From Porphyromonas sp. COT-290 OH3588 (GTDB taxonomy: Bacteria; Bacteroidota; Bacteroidia; Bacteroidales; Porphyromonadaceae), in the NCBI RefSeq assembly GCF_000769075.1, contig NZ_JRFC01000012.1, positions 10,905 to 74,904 of the forward strand: a DNA stretch of 64,000 nucleotides, given 5' to 3'. Made by a program: the position numbers and the translations under genes. Of this stretch, positions 50,834 to 60,710 are shown piece after piece. The stretch's first letter is position 1; each line of letters opens with the position of its first letter. A model generated the notes under the pieces. It did not search any database and was not told the origin of the DNA. It saw nothing but the letters and a program-made list of their open reading frames with translations.

Positions 50834-52477
50834 CTAATGAATCATTAGTTTGCTGCTATGCCCAACCGAGCGCACTATGTAGTGCCCATGAGGGAGATGG
50901 GCTACTGGGATACGAGCAAATCCATTGTCGTCTGCTCGATGCTGAGCTACTCGTCGTCCCTCCACAGAGAGTATCTGTACGAGCTCTCCTGCGATAGCCC
51001 CCCTTACCTCTATATAATCTTTGGCAGGATTGGGGCGAATGGCGAAGCTAGCCTTGCCGTTGATACTTTGCATTGGTGCTGGTGTGCCAGCATATTCGCG
51101 ACCTACATAGCCCTCCTCATCTTCTTTGCCTCCATAATAGTCGTAGATGCCCCACTGCTTGTCTTGGGCGGCTTTGACCGCTTGATCGGAACAAATATTG
51201 GCCTCGGTGTTGGATAGAGTGTTGATGATGTACAGTAATCCCCAGTTCTCTGGCCCTTGTGGCGTGTAGTTCACGAGCTGAGTAATGAGCTTATTTATGG
51301 TAGACTCTGAGAGCTTATTCTCGAATAAGAATGCCGTTTGTAACTTCTTTAGTTGGGACATATTGACCTCTGTGATCTGATTCATGGCACAAGAGAGTAT
51401 GCTCAGCTCAGGCAGATGCGATACATCTAGCTTGGTGAACTTGTTGTCGGCAATGAATAGCTCCGAGAGGTCTGCCAGCTCGGAGGTGTCGAGCTCTATG
51501 AATTTGTTACCACTGATATTGAGCGACTGTAGTAGCTTGCTTTGGCTTAGGTCGAGAGAGGAGAGTTCGTTGTTGTCTACGAATAGTCTTTCTAGTGCAG
51601 GGTTGAAGATCACTATGATAGACGATAATTGATTGCTCCCTGCATCTAGGTCCGTAAGTTGGGCGTTTTGCCTTAAATCTATAGAGGTTAGCTTGTTGTT
51701 GGAGCAGTCTAGTGTGATGAGCTCTGTAAGCATCGACACGTCGAGGGTGCTCAAGTCGCAGCCGTTGCATTGTAGCATGACTAGCTTTGTATTGCCCGAT
51801 ATATCAAGGCTACCGAGAGGGTTGTTGCCGCAGCCAAGCTCTGTGAGGTTGGTTAGAGGGCTTAGGTTGAGGTTAGTGAGCTTGTTGTCGCCCACGAGTA
51901 GGCCTGCTAGATTGGTTTGTGCCGATAGGTCGATTTCTGTCAGTTCGCACTCGTAGCAGGAGAGCTCTGTGAGCTTAGTATTGCCGCTGAGGTCAAGCTC
52001 CGATAGTGGGTTCTTGTGGCAGGCTAGAGATTCGAGATTTGTGTTTGCTTTCGTATCTAGACGGCTTAGCTCGTTGTTGTAGCACCATAATTTTTTGAGT
52101 TTTGTGCATTCCCCTACGTCAAGTTTCGTTAGGCTATTGCTTGTGCACTGCAGTTCTTCTAGCTTGCTTAGGTGGCTTAGCTCTAGGCTTGTTAAACCAG
52201 CTTGATCGCAGTAGAGTACAGTTAGGTCGCCTTTGATCGTGATAGTCTGGGAGGTAATGGTGTAGTTCTTGCGCTGGTTCAGAGCGACAGGCTCCGCCAA
52301 TCCTTCTATTTCTACAGGGCCGAGGGCAGAGATGCGTAGGTTGATTTGCTTTCCAGTGGGATGAGTAGTGACGAGTTGAGCCTGCTGGGCATACGCCTTG
52401 CCGAGGCCGACTGTGCAGATTAGGGCCAGTATGACTAGGCCAATTTTGTTCCAGAAGTAGTGATGGTTCATACGCAA
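50834..52477 (-). CDS. Exported leucine-rich-repeat protein with T9SS sorting domain
   Basis: 547 residues. A signal peptide (KIGLVILALICTVGLGKAYAQQ, about 11-31) is followed by ~17 LRRs of ~21 residues (about 85-400: LEELQCTSNSLTKLDVGE, LKKLWCYNNELSRLDTKA). A short region with a conserved GKASFAIRPNPAKDYIEV leads into a type IX secretion CTD (about 477-547: SIEVRG-like start, LSVEGRRVAQHRADDNGFAR, GHYIVRSVGHSSKLMIH). T9SS exports such proteins and anchors or releases them at the surface. It may bind host or bacterial ligands; the ligand is unknown. It is paralogous to 19673-21319. Confidence 0.9.
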   Translation of the reverse strand: MRMNHHYFWNKIGLVILALICTVGLGKAYAQQAQLVTTHPTGKQINLRISALGPVEIEGLAEPVALNQRKNYTITSQTITIKGDLTVLYCDQAGLTSLELSHLSKLEELQCTSNSLTKLDVGECTKLKKLWCYNNELSRLDTKANTNLESLACHKNPLSELDLSGNTKLTELSCYECELTEIDLSAQTNLAGLLVGDNKLTNLNLSPLTNLTELGCGNNPLGSLDISGNTKLVMLQCNGCDLSTLDVSMLTELITLDCSNNKLTSIDLRQNAQLTDLDAGSNQLSSIIVIFNPALERLFVDNNELSSLDLSQSKLLQSLNISGNKFIELDTSELADLSELFIADNKFTKLDVSHLPELSILSCAMNQITEVNMSQLKKLQTAFLFENKLSESTINKLITQLVNYTPQGPENWGLLYIINTLSNTEANICSDQAVKAAQDKQWGIYDYYGGKEDEEGYVGREYAGTPAPMQSINGKASFAIRPNPAKDYIEVRGAIAGELVQILSVEGRRVAQHRADDNGFARIPVAHLPHGHYIVRSVGHSSKLMIH

Positions 52478-52626
52478 CTAGGGTTTGTGTAGTTTAATAT
52501 CAAATGTTCTTTTGCCTGCTTGGGTGCCTTGATCAGGCTCGTAGGACAAAACATAAACAAATATATAAATTTTCTCTGTGTATTTTCATCTTATTTGCCG
52601 TATTTGCTGGGAGGGGACTAGGTATA

Positions 52627-52673
52627 AGTAGAGAGGGTTTCGTCAAGACTTGTCTGACGGAACCCTCTCTACT
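52627..52673 (-). terminator. Terminator of tRNA-Asp
   Basis: AGTAGAGAGGGTT (52627-52639) pairs with AACCCTCTCTACT (52661-52673), 13 bp, with TCGTCA/TGACGG pairing inside. It abuts the tRNA 3' end. Confidence 0.75.
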
Positions 52674-52675
52674 TG

Positions 52676-52749
52676 CGGTATGGACGGGACTCGAACCCGC
52701 GACCCCCTGCGTGACAGGCAGGTATTCTAACCAACTGAACTACCACACC
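52676..52749 (-). tRNA. tRNA-Asp (anticodon GUC)
   Basis: 74 nt, full cloverleaf on the minus strand: acceptor GGTGTGG/CCATACC with one G-T pair, anticodon stem CCTGC/GCAGG with loop CTGTCAC (anticodon GTC), T arm CGGGTTCGAGTCCCG, discriminator G. CCA is not encoded. A consensus promoter lies about 41 nt upstream. Confidence 0.96.
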
Positions 52750-52789
52750 GTTTGCTCTCTTGAGGAAGCATGTCCTCTCGTTTGCTCTG

Positions 52790-52822
52790 CAAAGATAGAG
52801 CAAGTTTTTCGTTCCTGCAAAA
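52790..52822 (-). promoter_or_regulatory. Promoter of tRNA-Asp
   Basis: Reverse strand TTTTG (52818-52822), 20-nt spacer, TATCTTTG (52790-52797). The gap from here to 53105 holds no supported gene. Confidence 0.65.
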
Positions 52823-53105
52823 TCTTTCGGTAGATTTTTTTGACCCTCTCTATAAGATAGTAGGGTACATGCTTAAAAATCAAAATAATAATAAGTCTAT
52901 TCTTGGTAAAAAAAACTTATTGTCGGACTGTGATTGCCCTTTGTTTGACCCTAGGGAGTGTATCATTCAGGCCTCTCTCGAGGGAGCGTATATGGCTAGA
53001 GCTTGCGAATCTCTTCAGAGGTGGCCTTACCCCCACTATATATTGATCGTAGGAAGTTCCTATTCCCTGCTCCCTGTCTGTCCCTAACCCTCGGTTCAAT
53101 AATTA

Positions 53106-53150
53106 ACTTCCTCCACTTGGCGCCATAGAGCAAACCAAAGTGGAGGAAGT
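53106..53150 (-). terminator. Hairpin downstream of the dipeptidase gene
   Basis: ACTTCCTCCACTT (53106-53118) pairs with AAGTGGAGGAAGT (53138-53150), 13 bp, about 60 nt past the stop. Confidence 0.7.
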
Positions 53151-53210
53151 ATGTATTCGTCCCTATCAATCTGTGCTAGAGTTTAGGTGCAGCCTTGGGG
53201 ACGATAGTCT

Positions 53211-54671
53211 TTACTTGGCTACGGGAATAGCCTTGAGGACCTCTAGCAGATGACGCCACCATAGATCTACAGTCTTGATCTCGATGCGCTCGGCAGGAGA
53301 GTGTACGTCACGTAGCGTTGGGCCAAACGAAACCATATCCAAGCCGGGGAATACATCGAGGATAAGACCACACTCTAGGCCAGCGTGGATAGCCTTAACT
53401 GCTGGTTCTTTGCCGAAGAGCTTGCGATAGGTCTCGGCGGCCACTTTGAGGATAGCGGAGTCTGCGTTGGGCTTCCAACCGGGATATGGATCACGGATAT
53501 CGGCCTTGGCACCAGCTAGCTCAAATACTGAGCGTACCATCTCTGCTGTGCTATTGCGTAGTGATTCGGTAGAGCTGCGCTGGCTTGTTTCTACTCGGAT
53601 CTTGCCGCCGTCTACAGTTTTGATGGAGGCTAGGTTGTTGGACGTTTCGACGAGGTTCTCTAGTTCGTGGCTCATGCCTAGCACGCCGTGTGGGCAAGCG
53701 TATAGTGCACGTACGAGGCGACCCTTAGTTTCGCAGTCCATGATGAACTGTGGAGCCTGTACCTGCTCTAGGATTAGGTCTACATTTGGATCTACACGCT
53801 TTAGTTCGTCCTTGACGTTGGCACGGAGCTCGGCCAGTAGTTGCTCAGCTTTGGCCTTGTCGGCAGCCTTGATGCCGAAGGTAGCATGTGCCTCACGTGG
53901 GATAGCATTGTGCAGATTACCCCCGCCGATCTCTGCTAGAGCCCAGTCTAGGTTGCTCTCTAGGGCATATAGGTAGCGAGTAAGCACCTTATTGGCATTG
54001 CCTAGCCCCACGTGGATATCGCCACCAGAGTGACCTCCCTTGAGGCCAAATACCTTCACGTGGAAGAAGGAGTAGTCCGTCGTGGCGGCTGTGTACTTAG
54101 GCTCAAACATGGCGATTACACCCATACCACCAGCGCAGCCGATGAAGAGCTCTCCTTCGTCCTCACTGTCTAGGTTGAGTAGGATCTTGCCGTCGAAGAA
54201 GCCGGGCTTGAGGTTCATAGCACCAGTCATGCCAGTTTCTTCGTCCACGGTGAAAAGACACTCAATTGGTCCGTGCTCGATGTCGTTTGAGGCTAGGATA
54301 GCAAGTTCGGCAGCACAGCCGATGCCGTTGTCCGCTCCTAGCGTGGTGCCGTCTGCGTGCATCCACTCACCGTCGATGATCGTACGAATGGGGTCGGTGT
54401 CGAAGTTGTGCTGTGTGCCTGCGTTCTTCTCGCATACCATATCTACGTGGCTCTGTAGGACTACGGTTTCTCTATTTTCGTAGCCGGGTGTAGCAGGCTT
54501 GCGGATTACGAGGTTGCCTGCTTCGTCTTGCTTATATTCTAGGTTGTGTTTCTTGGCAAAGTCTAGCAGGTAAGCTAGGATTTTTCCCTCCTTCTTTGAG
54601 GGGCGAGGAACTTGTGTAATCTCGTGGAAATACTTCCACACAATCTGAGGGTTCAATGCTGTAATGTCCAT
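53211..54671 (-). CDS. pepD: Cytosol nonspecific (Xaa-His) dipeptidase, M20 family
   Basis: 486 residues, typical length. Metal and catalytic residues are His75 and Asp77 (LQSHVDMVC), Asp114 (GADNGIG) and the Glu144-Glu145 pair (VDEETGMTG). LNLDSEDEGELFIGCAGG and KGGHSGGDIHVGLGNA, both typical of PepD, are present. It hydrolyses dipeptides in the cytoplasm with zinc, fitting an organism that feeds on peptides. Single gene between terminators. Confidence 0.95.
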   Translation of the reverse strand: MDITALNPQIVWKYFHEITQVPRPSKKEGKILAYLLDFAKKHNLEYKQDEAGNLVIRKPATPGYENRETVVLQSHVDMVCEKNAGTQHNFDTDPIRTIIDGEWMHADGTTLGADNGIGCAAELAILASNDIEHGPIECLFTVDEETGMTGAMNLKPGFFDGKILLNLDSEDEGELFIGCAGGMGVIAMFEPKYTAATTDYSFFHVKVFGLKGGHSGGDIHVGLGNANKVLTRYLYALESNLDWALAEIGGGNLHNAIPREAHATFGIKAADKAKAEQLLAELRANVKDELKRVDPNVDLILEQVQAPQFIMDCETKGRLVRALYACPHGVLGMSHELENLVETSNNLASIKTVDGGKIRVETSQRSSTESLRNSTAEMVRSVFELAGAKADIRDPYPGWKPNADSAILKVAAETYRKLFGKEPAVKAIHAGLECGLILDVFPGLDMVSFGPTLRDVHSPAERIEIKTVDLWWRHLLEVLKAIPVAK

Positions 54672-54864
54672 TACTAATTTGAGTTTTAGAGGTTGTTATC
54701 TCACTAAATAAACAAAGGTCTAGCCTTCATTCCTCGCAAATATAAGTAAAAATGACGAGGTTTTGGCTTTGATGTCCACCGATTTGTTTCTAACCCTCCG
54801 TCTTTGGTGTGTGTGATTTAGGAATTATCCACTGATATTGGTGCTGTTTTTATGAATTAGAGTG

Positions 54865-54920
54865 AGCAATCTCCCCAACTCAAAACCTTATAGCCGAGGT
54901 TTTGAGTTGGGGAGATTGCT
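54865..54920. terminator. 23-bp hairpin between mdh and pepD
   Basis: 54865-54887 pairs perfectly with 54898-54920 (core CTCCCCAACTCAAAACC). It terminates mdh, whose stop is 24 nt away. Confidence 0.85.
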
Positions 54921-54943
54921 ATGATAGATCCAGATCTAGAGGA

Positions 54944-55945
54944 CTATAGGTTAGGATTAACCGTCTTCCAGTCGGCTACGGCTGGGATCACGCCCATGCC
55001 GATTACCTCGTCACGCATCTTCACTAGATGCTCGTAGCTAGCCTTGAGGGCGGCCTTCTCAGCCTCTGTACCCTTGATGTCGGAGCTATAGCGAACGCCA
55101 TCTTTGTCGATGATTGTTTCCATGCCCATTACCACGTTGTCGAGCCCGGGTAGGCTCACGAAGCAACCTGCTGGCCATGTGAATGGCTTGCCGCCCATAG
55201 CTGCAGCGATCATCTCTATAGATACGTATGCTGGGCTCTGGAACGAAGAGCGACCACGTAGCTTGATGATGTTGGCTCCACCCTGAGTAACACGCTTCTT
55301 GAGGGCTTCCCACTCCTCGCTGGAGAGCTTGTCTGTACCGATGAGGTTGGTGAGAGGCTCGCCGGCTACCTTAGCTGTGCTAGCGAATACTGCCATAGCC
55401 TCGCCATGGCCACCGTATGTACGTGCTCCCTCTACTTGGCTCTGCTGTATGCCGAAGTGCTTGGCTAGTTCGCTTTGTAGGCGAGTAGAGTCGAGGGCGG
55501 CAAGGGTCGTCACTTGGCTAGGCTTGAGGCCAGAGTGTACGAGGGCTACAAGACCAGTGATGTCTGCGGGGTTGAAGATGATCACAAGGTGCTTGAGCTC
55601 GGGGGCATAGGCCTTGATGTCCTTGCCGAGCTGGGCAGCGATCTCGCAGTTGCCCTTGAGTAGGTCCTCACGTGTCATACCTTCTTTGCGAGGAGCGCCG
55701 CCCGAGGATACCACGTACTTGGCGTCTGTGAGTGCCTCCTTGATACAGTCTGTGAATGTTAGGTTAAGCCCTTCAAATCCGCAGTGACGGATTTCTTCAG
55801 CTACCCCTTCTAGTCCTTGTAGGAATGGGTCGTAGAGGCAGATGTTGGGTGTTAGGCGCATCATGGCGGCTGTCTGAGCCATGTTTGAGCCGATCATACC
55901 ACCGGCACCGATGATAGTCAGCTTGTCTTGAGATAGGAAACTCAT
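54944..55945 (-). CDS. mdh: Malate dehydrogenase
   Basis: 333 residues. It interconverts malate and oxaloacetate with NAD(H). It has the nucleotide-binding TIIGAGGMIGSN near 10-21, the SSGGAPRKEGMTREDLL substrate-loop region with Arg residues, HLVIIFNPADITGLV and TYGGHGEAMAVF with the catalytic His. The Bacteroidales mdh has this longer form. A TACATTTG element lies about 135 nt upstream. Confidence 0.93.
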   Translation of the reverse strand: MSFLSQDKLTIIGAGGMIGSNMAQTAAMMRLTPNICLYDPFLQGLEGVAEEIRHCGFEGLNLTFTDCIKEALTDAKYVVSSGGAPRKEGMTREDLLKGNCEIAAQLGKDIKAYAPELKHLVIIFNPADITGLVALVHSGLKPSQVTTLAALDSTRLQSELAKHFGIQQSQVEGARTYGGHGEAMAVFASTAKVAGEPLTNLIGTDKLSSEEWEALKKRVTQGGANIIKLRGRSSFQSPAYVSIEMIAAAMGGKPFTWPAGCFVSLPGLDNVVMGMETIIDKDGVRYSSDIKGTEAEKAALKASYEHLVKMRDEVIGMGVIPAVADWKTVNPNL

Positions 55946-56079
55946 AACCTTAATTTATTATGTGTAAAACGTTTGTTCGCTTCGTTTTGAGCTACATATT
56001 AGGGCGTTTGGCTGCTTGTTTCTCGGGATTGTATTCCCCGACGAGGCTTCCTTAGTCGTCCTGTTCATTAACCTAATGA

Positions 56080-56087
56080 CAAATGTA
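56080..56087 (-). promoter_or_regulatory. -7 element of mdh
   Basis: Reverse strand TACATTTG, about 135 nt upstream of the mdh ATG. A TTG lies 24 nt further, a little too far. Confidence 0.35.
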
Positions 56088-56099
56088 GCGTTTTTTCTT

Positions 56100-56650
56100 T
56101 AATGCTTTGACCAAGTGCAAGGGCTTGGTGGGTGCTAGATGCCATTGGGGCCACAAATCGCAGGTTTTGTACTGGTCTTTGCCATAAGGAGGGGGGCAAT
56201 CTGTCCGATCTGCACGTGCTTGAATCTGCTTTTTGGTTAAAGAGTGTAAATGAATTGCCTTCATTTTGGATAGGGCGGGGGAGTGGCTTATGTGGTTTGG
56301 TAGGCTGGGTAAAGAAAATTGATGGGAAGATTTGTTTAGATTGGTGGGCTAATTGGTCGAGATGTGTCCTACAATCCTCCGAGATTGATGGGAAGAAAAT
56401 CTCGGAAAAGTGCCGTAAGCGGATTGAATCTCTCAAAGAGTTGTTTTATAAGTCTGATTATCAGTGTTCTGTGAAAGGTTGTTTTAGGAGGGGATTTTCG
56501 TCTTTCTAGGTTATTTGTGCCCCAAAGAGCTCGGACGCAATACAGAGCCTGCTAGAGGGCAAATATGAGGTCGGGCCATTTGTACCCTAGCCATGAGAGG
56601 TTTTCCCATCAACATTCTGAAAATCGAATGAAAATATAAATTTTGGGGTT
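56100..56650 (-). repeat. Dispersed intergenic repeat, copy E (longest)
   Basis: Ordered shared blocks: CTTTTTGGTTAAAGAGTGTAA near 56230, AAAATTGATGGGAAGAT near 56317, a core hairpin at 56368-56391 (CCTACAATC, CTCCGA, GATTGATGG, two mismatched pairs), GAGCCTGCTAGAGGGCAAATA near 56545 and AAATATAAATTTT near 56631, the reverse complement of the start of copies A and D. ORFs in this gap are not supported. Confidence 0.65.
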
Positions 56651-56798
56651 TCAAGTATATGGATTGGCTCTCGCAAAGAGTTTTTGTAGTCTGAGGCTCT
56701 TGGAAAGAGTTTATTCTGTCGGATATTCAAGCTGTATTTAGCTATTTTAGACGCTTTTCTGGTGCTGCGAGAACTTTTTACCCACAAACTCAAATGAC

Positions 56799-56830
56799 TT
56801 GGGGGGATTAAACAAATAAAGTTATATTTG
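56799..56830 (+). promoter_or_regulatory. Candidate promoter of the SusC locus with long leader
   Basis: TTG (56799-56801), 21-nt spacer, TATATTTG (56823-56830). Transcription from here would leave a ~480-nt untranslated leader before the SusC ATG. No other consensus promoter is seen closer. Within the leader I see only a small GAGCT/AGCTC hairpin near 57058. Confidence 0.45.
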
Positions 56831-57316
56831 CAGGTAGGTTAAAAGATTCGAGAAGATTTATCGATGCTGGTTTCAAAATAGAAAGGCTTGTGTGTGTCGA
56901 GTTTTATTTTGTCCTGCTGGGTGTTTAACTCGCTGATGATAGGGGTAATATCTCAGTCTTGGGGTTGGGCCTGATGTGGGAGAATACTTGAGGCGGCATA
57001 CGGGTTAGATGAGATTTGCAGAGAGAAACTCCTTGGGTCCATTGGTAATGAGAGTTGTGAGCTTTGGAGCTCTAGAAATTGAATCAGGTAAGTAAAAGAA
57101 GTAGATTATCGAGATAGTCATTACATATCTATATGTAAGGTTCGCCAAACTCAGTGAGGCATTCGGCAGAGTTGCCTAACACTTGCTTTGGGGCTAGCAG
57201 TTGCTATGGGTTACATTCGCTCCAGAGTGTTAGGAACGTACGAGTTTGAGCTCTCTTTCATTGTAACCATAATTAATGTACACATATTCACCATTTAATA
57301 ATTAATCAATTAGCTT

Positions 57317-60300
57317 ATGAACATTACTAAGTACTTAGGCAAAGGTTGGTTATCAAGTTTTGGTATTTTGAGCCTCGTGATGGCTCTAGTGCTGGGGCTG
57401 GGTAATCAGTCTTATGCTCAGACCACCTCTGGGCGAACAGTCAAAGGGAAGGTAGTTGATGAGAGAGGAGAACCCCTAACGGGTGCTTCTATCCGCATCG
57501 TGGGGACGACATCTGGTGTGTCAGCCGACCTAGACGGTGCGTTCACCCTAACTCTACCTGCCGGCAAAAACGAGCTTCTGGTTTCCTTCGTGGGATACAA
57601 GGATCAGAAAGTCGTAGCCAAGAATGGCATGACGATTAAGATGCAGCCAGATAGCCAAGCGCTCTCGGAGGTCGTGGTAACGGGTATGGTCGCCACAGAC
57701 AAACGCCTCTTTACTGGTGCGAGTGATAAGCTGACGGCCGATAAGGTCAAGATGGATGGTATGCCAGACGTGAGTCGTGGCCTAGAGGGTCGCTCGGCTG
57801 GGGTTTCTGTACAGAACGTGTCTGGTACATTCGGTACCGCCCCCAAGATCCGTGTCCGTGGTGCGACCTCTATCCTTGGTAGCTCTAAGCCCCTATGGGT
57901 TGTCGATGGTGTGATCCAAGAAGACATCGTGCAGGTAGGCGCAGACGATCTAAGCTCTGGTGATGCTACGACGCTTATCAGCTCGGCTATCGCAGGGCTC
58001 AATGCAGACGACATCGAGAGCTTCCAGATCCTCAAGGACGGTTCTGCAACCTCTATTTATGGTGCCAAGGCTATGGCTGGGGTAATCGTGATCACGACGA
58101 AGAAGGGTCGCAAGGGTACTAGTTCGTTCTCCTATACAGGCGAGTTCACCTCTCGCCTAGTGCCTAGCTACCGTGACTTCAATATCATGAATTCACAGGA
58201 TCAGGTGGATATTTACAGGGAGCTAGAGCGCAAGGGGCACCTTCGCTTCGCCGAGACCTATCGTGCTGGACGTGGCGGTCTGTATGCCAAGATGTATCAG
58301 CTCACGCACCAGTACGACCCTGCTACGGGTAAGTTCGGTCTAGCCAATACACCCGAGGCACGTGAAGCCTACCTCAGAGAGGCAGAGCTACGCAATACCG
58401 ACTGGTTCGACGAGCTATTTAGCCCAGCAGTGATGCAGAACCACTCTGTAAGCATGACCTCTGGTACAGAGAATAGCCAGACCTATGCTTCTCTCTCGGT
58501 AATGACTGACCCGGGGTGGATGTATAAGAGTAAGGTAAGCCGCTATACGTTCAACGTCAATACGACATACAACCTTTCCAAGAACCTATCTCTGACTGCT
58601 ATCGGAGGTGCGGCTTATCGCAATCAGACTGCTCCCGGTACTCTCGGAGCTGCTAGCGACCCAGTAAGTGGGGAGGTAACTCGTGACTTCGATATCAACC
58701 CCTTCTCGTATGCGCTCAATACCTCTCGTGCTATTGCGCCCGACGATTACTATACCAACAACTACGCCCCCTTCAATATCAAGAATGAGCTCAACAATAA
58801 CTATATGGAGCTCAATGTGATTGACTTGAAGTATCAGGCTGAGCTTAAATGGAAGCCCTTCAGAGAAATGACGGTCACAGCACTCGGATCGCTTAAGTAC
58901 TCGACTACGGGCCAGAGGCATATGGTTACGGAGCACTCCAACCAAGCACTTGCATTCCGTGCTATGGGTGACCCCGAAACGCAACGCAACAACCCATTCT
59001 TGTACAAAAACCCAGACAAGCTCAATGAGCTGCCCAATACGATCCTGCCACGAGGTGGTTTCTACAATATGACCAACTACAAGCTCTTCAGCCAAGACTT
59101 CCGTCTATCGGCAGCCTACAACACAGAGCTTGCAGGGACGCACATCATCAACAGCTATGCTGGTATGGAGGTCAATGCTCAGGACCGTACACGTGACGCA
59201 GCTGAGGGTTGGGGCTTGCAGTATGACAATGGCGAAAGACCTTTCTGGGATTACCTAGCCTTCAAGAAGATGAAGGAGGACAATCAGGACTATTACCTAC
59301 TGTCCAATACCTTCGGTCGTACCGTTGCCTTCTTCGCCACAGCTACCTATTCTTATAAGGGTCGCTACACGCTGACAGGTACAGGTCGCTACGAAGGGTC
59401 CAACCGTCTAGGTCGTGCCCGCACAGCTCGTTGGTTGCCTACTTGGAATATCGCTACTGCATGGAATGCTCATGAGGAAGATTTCTTCAAGAATTATCTC
59501 AGCAAGCACCTCTCGCATCTGACCTTCAAGGCTTCTTACTCTCTGACTGGTGATGCTGGTCCTACATGGATTACTAACTCGCTTGCCGTGATCGGTAGCT
59601 CATCTCCATGGCGCCCTTCTGCTCCCGAGACAGAGAACGCCAACGAGATAATCTGGCCAGAGAATAACCAGCTGACCTACGAAAAGAAGCACGAGCTCAA
59701 CGTTGGTGTGGATATGGGCTTGCTCAACAACCGCATCAGCATCACAGCAGACTGGTATCAGCGTAATAACTTCGACCTAATAGGTGTGACCAACACGGTA
59801 GCTGGTATTCGCTATGGCAACGTGGCCTCCATGAAGAGCCATGGCTTCGAGCTCTCTATCTCTACCAAGAATATCCAGTCCAAGCGTTTCAACTGGACGA
59901 CCGATTTCATTTTCGGTTACAACCAGACCGAAATCACAGACCTAGATACTCGCTCGAATCTCTTCAACTTCATCAATGGTGTCGGTTATGCACGCAAGGG
60001 CTATCCTGTGCGCGCCCTCTTCTCTATCCCATTCGAGGGATTGAATGATCAGGGTCTGCCAACCTTCAAGTTCATCGATCACCATATCAATCAGGATAAC
60101 TATCGTCTGATCAACTTCCAAGAAAGACAGCATCTGGGCTTCTTGAAGTACGAAGGGCCTACGGACCCAACGTTCAATGGTAGCTTTGGGAACATCTTTA
60201 CATTCGACAACTTCAAGCTCAACGTCTTCGTTACCTATTCAGGTGGCAATAAGATCCGTCTAGACCCTGTCTTCCGAGCAGTGTATAGCGACTTCGGTGC

Positions 60301-60682
60301 TACGCCCAAGGACTTCAAGGATCGCTGGACTATGGCAGGCGAAGAAGCTCGTACCGATATCCCCGTGATCCCATCACTAAGCGACAATAGAAACTTCCAA
60401 TCCCTCAATGTCGGTTACAACGCCTACAACTACTCTACGGCACGTGTCGCAGATGGTACGTTTGTACGCCTCAAGGAAGTTAGCCTCTCTTACGATCTGC
60501 CCAAGTCTTGGCTGAAGAATATGATCATCAAGTCAGCTTCTCTCAAGGTGCAGGCTACCAACCTAGCCCTACTCTACGCCGATCCTAAGCTCAAGGGACA
60601 AGACCCAGAGTTCTTCCGCTCGGGTGGTGTAGCCGCTCCTGTGCCCAAGCAGATCACAGCTACGCTGCGCATTGGATTCTAA
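57317..60682 (+). CDS. SusC/RagA-family TonB-linked outer membrane protein
   Basis: 1121 residues. It has a signal peptide (about 1-35, ending SYAQT), a CarboxypepD_reg-like domain (about 40-115: VKGKVVDERGEPLTGASI, FTLTLPAGKNELLVSFVGY), a TonB box-like LSEVVVTG, and a plug domain (about 125-260, with IESFQILKDGSATSIYGAKA). A 22-strand barrel follows, ending in ITATLRIGF with the terminal Phe. It imports oligopeptides or glycans using TonB-ExbB-ExbD energy. The paired SusD and metallohydrolase genes follow directly, which suggests a peptide or protein-derived substrate rather than a sugar, but this is inference. Confidence 0.95.
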   Translation: MNITKYLGKGWLSSFGILSLVMALVLGLGNQSYAQTTSGRTVKGKVVDERGEPLTGASIRIVGTTSGVSADLDGAFTLTLPAGKNELLVSFVGYKDQKVVAKNGMTIKMQPDSQALSEVVVTGMVATDKRLFTGASDKLTADKVKMDGMPDVSRGLEGRSAGVSVQNVSGTFGTAPKIRVRGATSILGSSKPLWVVDGVIQEDIVQVGADDLSSGDATTLISSAIAGLNADDIESFQILKDGSATSIYGAKAMAGVIVITTKKGRKGTSSFSYTGEFTSRLVPSYRDFNIMNSQDQVDIYRELERKGHLRFAETYRAGRGGLYAKMYQLTHQYDPATGKFGLANTPEAREAYLREAELRNTDWFDELFSPAVMQNHSVSMTSGTENSQTYASLSVMTDPGWMYKSKVSRYTFNVNTTYNLSKNLSLTAIGGAAYRNQTAPGTLGAASDPVSGEVTRDFDINPFSYALNTSRAIAPDDYYTNNYAPFNIKNELNNNYMELNVIDLKYQAELKWKPFREMTVTALGSLKYSTTGQRHMVTEHSNQALAFRAMGDPETQRNNPFLYKNPDKLNELPNTILPRGGFYNMTNYKLFSQDFRLSAAYNTELAGTHIINSYAGMEVNAQDRTRDAAEGWGLQYDNGERPFWDYLAFKKMKEDNQDYYLLSNTFGRTVAFFATATYSYKGRYTLTGTGRYEGSNRLGRARTARWLPTWNIATAWNAHEEDFFKNYLSKHLSHLTFKASYSLTGDAGPTWITNSLAVIGSSSPWRPSAPETENANEIIWPENNQLTYEKKHELNVGVDMGLLNNRISITADWYQRNNFDLIGVTNTVAGIRYGNVASMKSHGFELSISTKNIQSKRFNWTTDFIFGYNQTEITDLDTRSNLFNFINGVGYARKGYPVRALFSIPFEGLNDQGLPTFKFIDHHINQDNYRLINFQERQHLGFLKYEGPTDPTFNGSFGNIFTFDNFKLNVFVTYSGGNKIRLDPVFRAVYSDFGATPKDFKDRWTMAGEEARTDIPVIPSLSDNRNFQSLNVGYNAYNYSTARVADGTFVRLKEVSLSYDLPKSWLKNMIIKSASLKVQATNLALLYADPKLKGQDPEFFRSGGVAAPVPKQITATLRIGF

Positions 60683-60710
60683 GTCACATTCAACTAAAGC
60701 ATTTAATCAG

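Noticed and set aside
52917-53099. 60-codon minus-strand frame near tRNA-Asp
   Set aside because: Short, no motifs and no promoter. The sequence looks like degenerate intergenic DNA.
56068-56436. 122-codon minus-strand frame and overlapping small frames in the 56 kb gap
   Set aside because: They fall inside repeat copy E and follow its blocks rather than any protein pattern.
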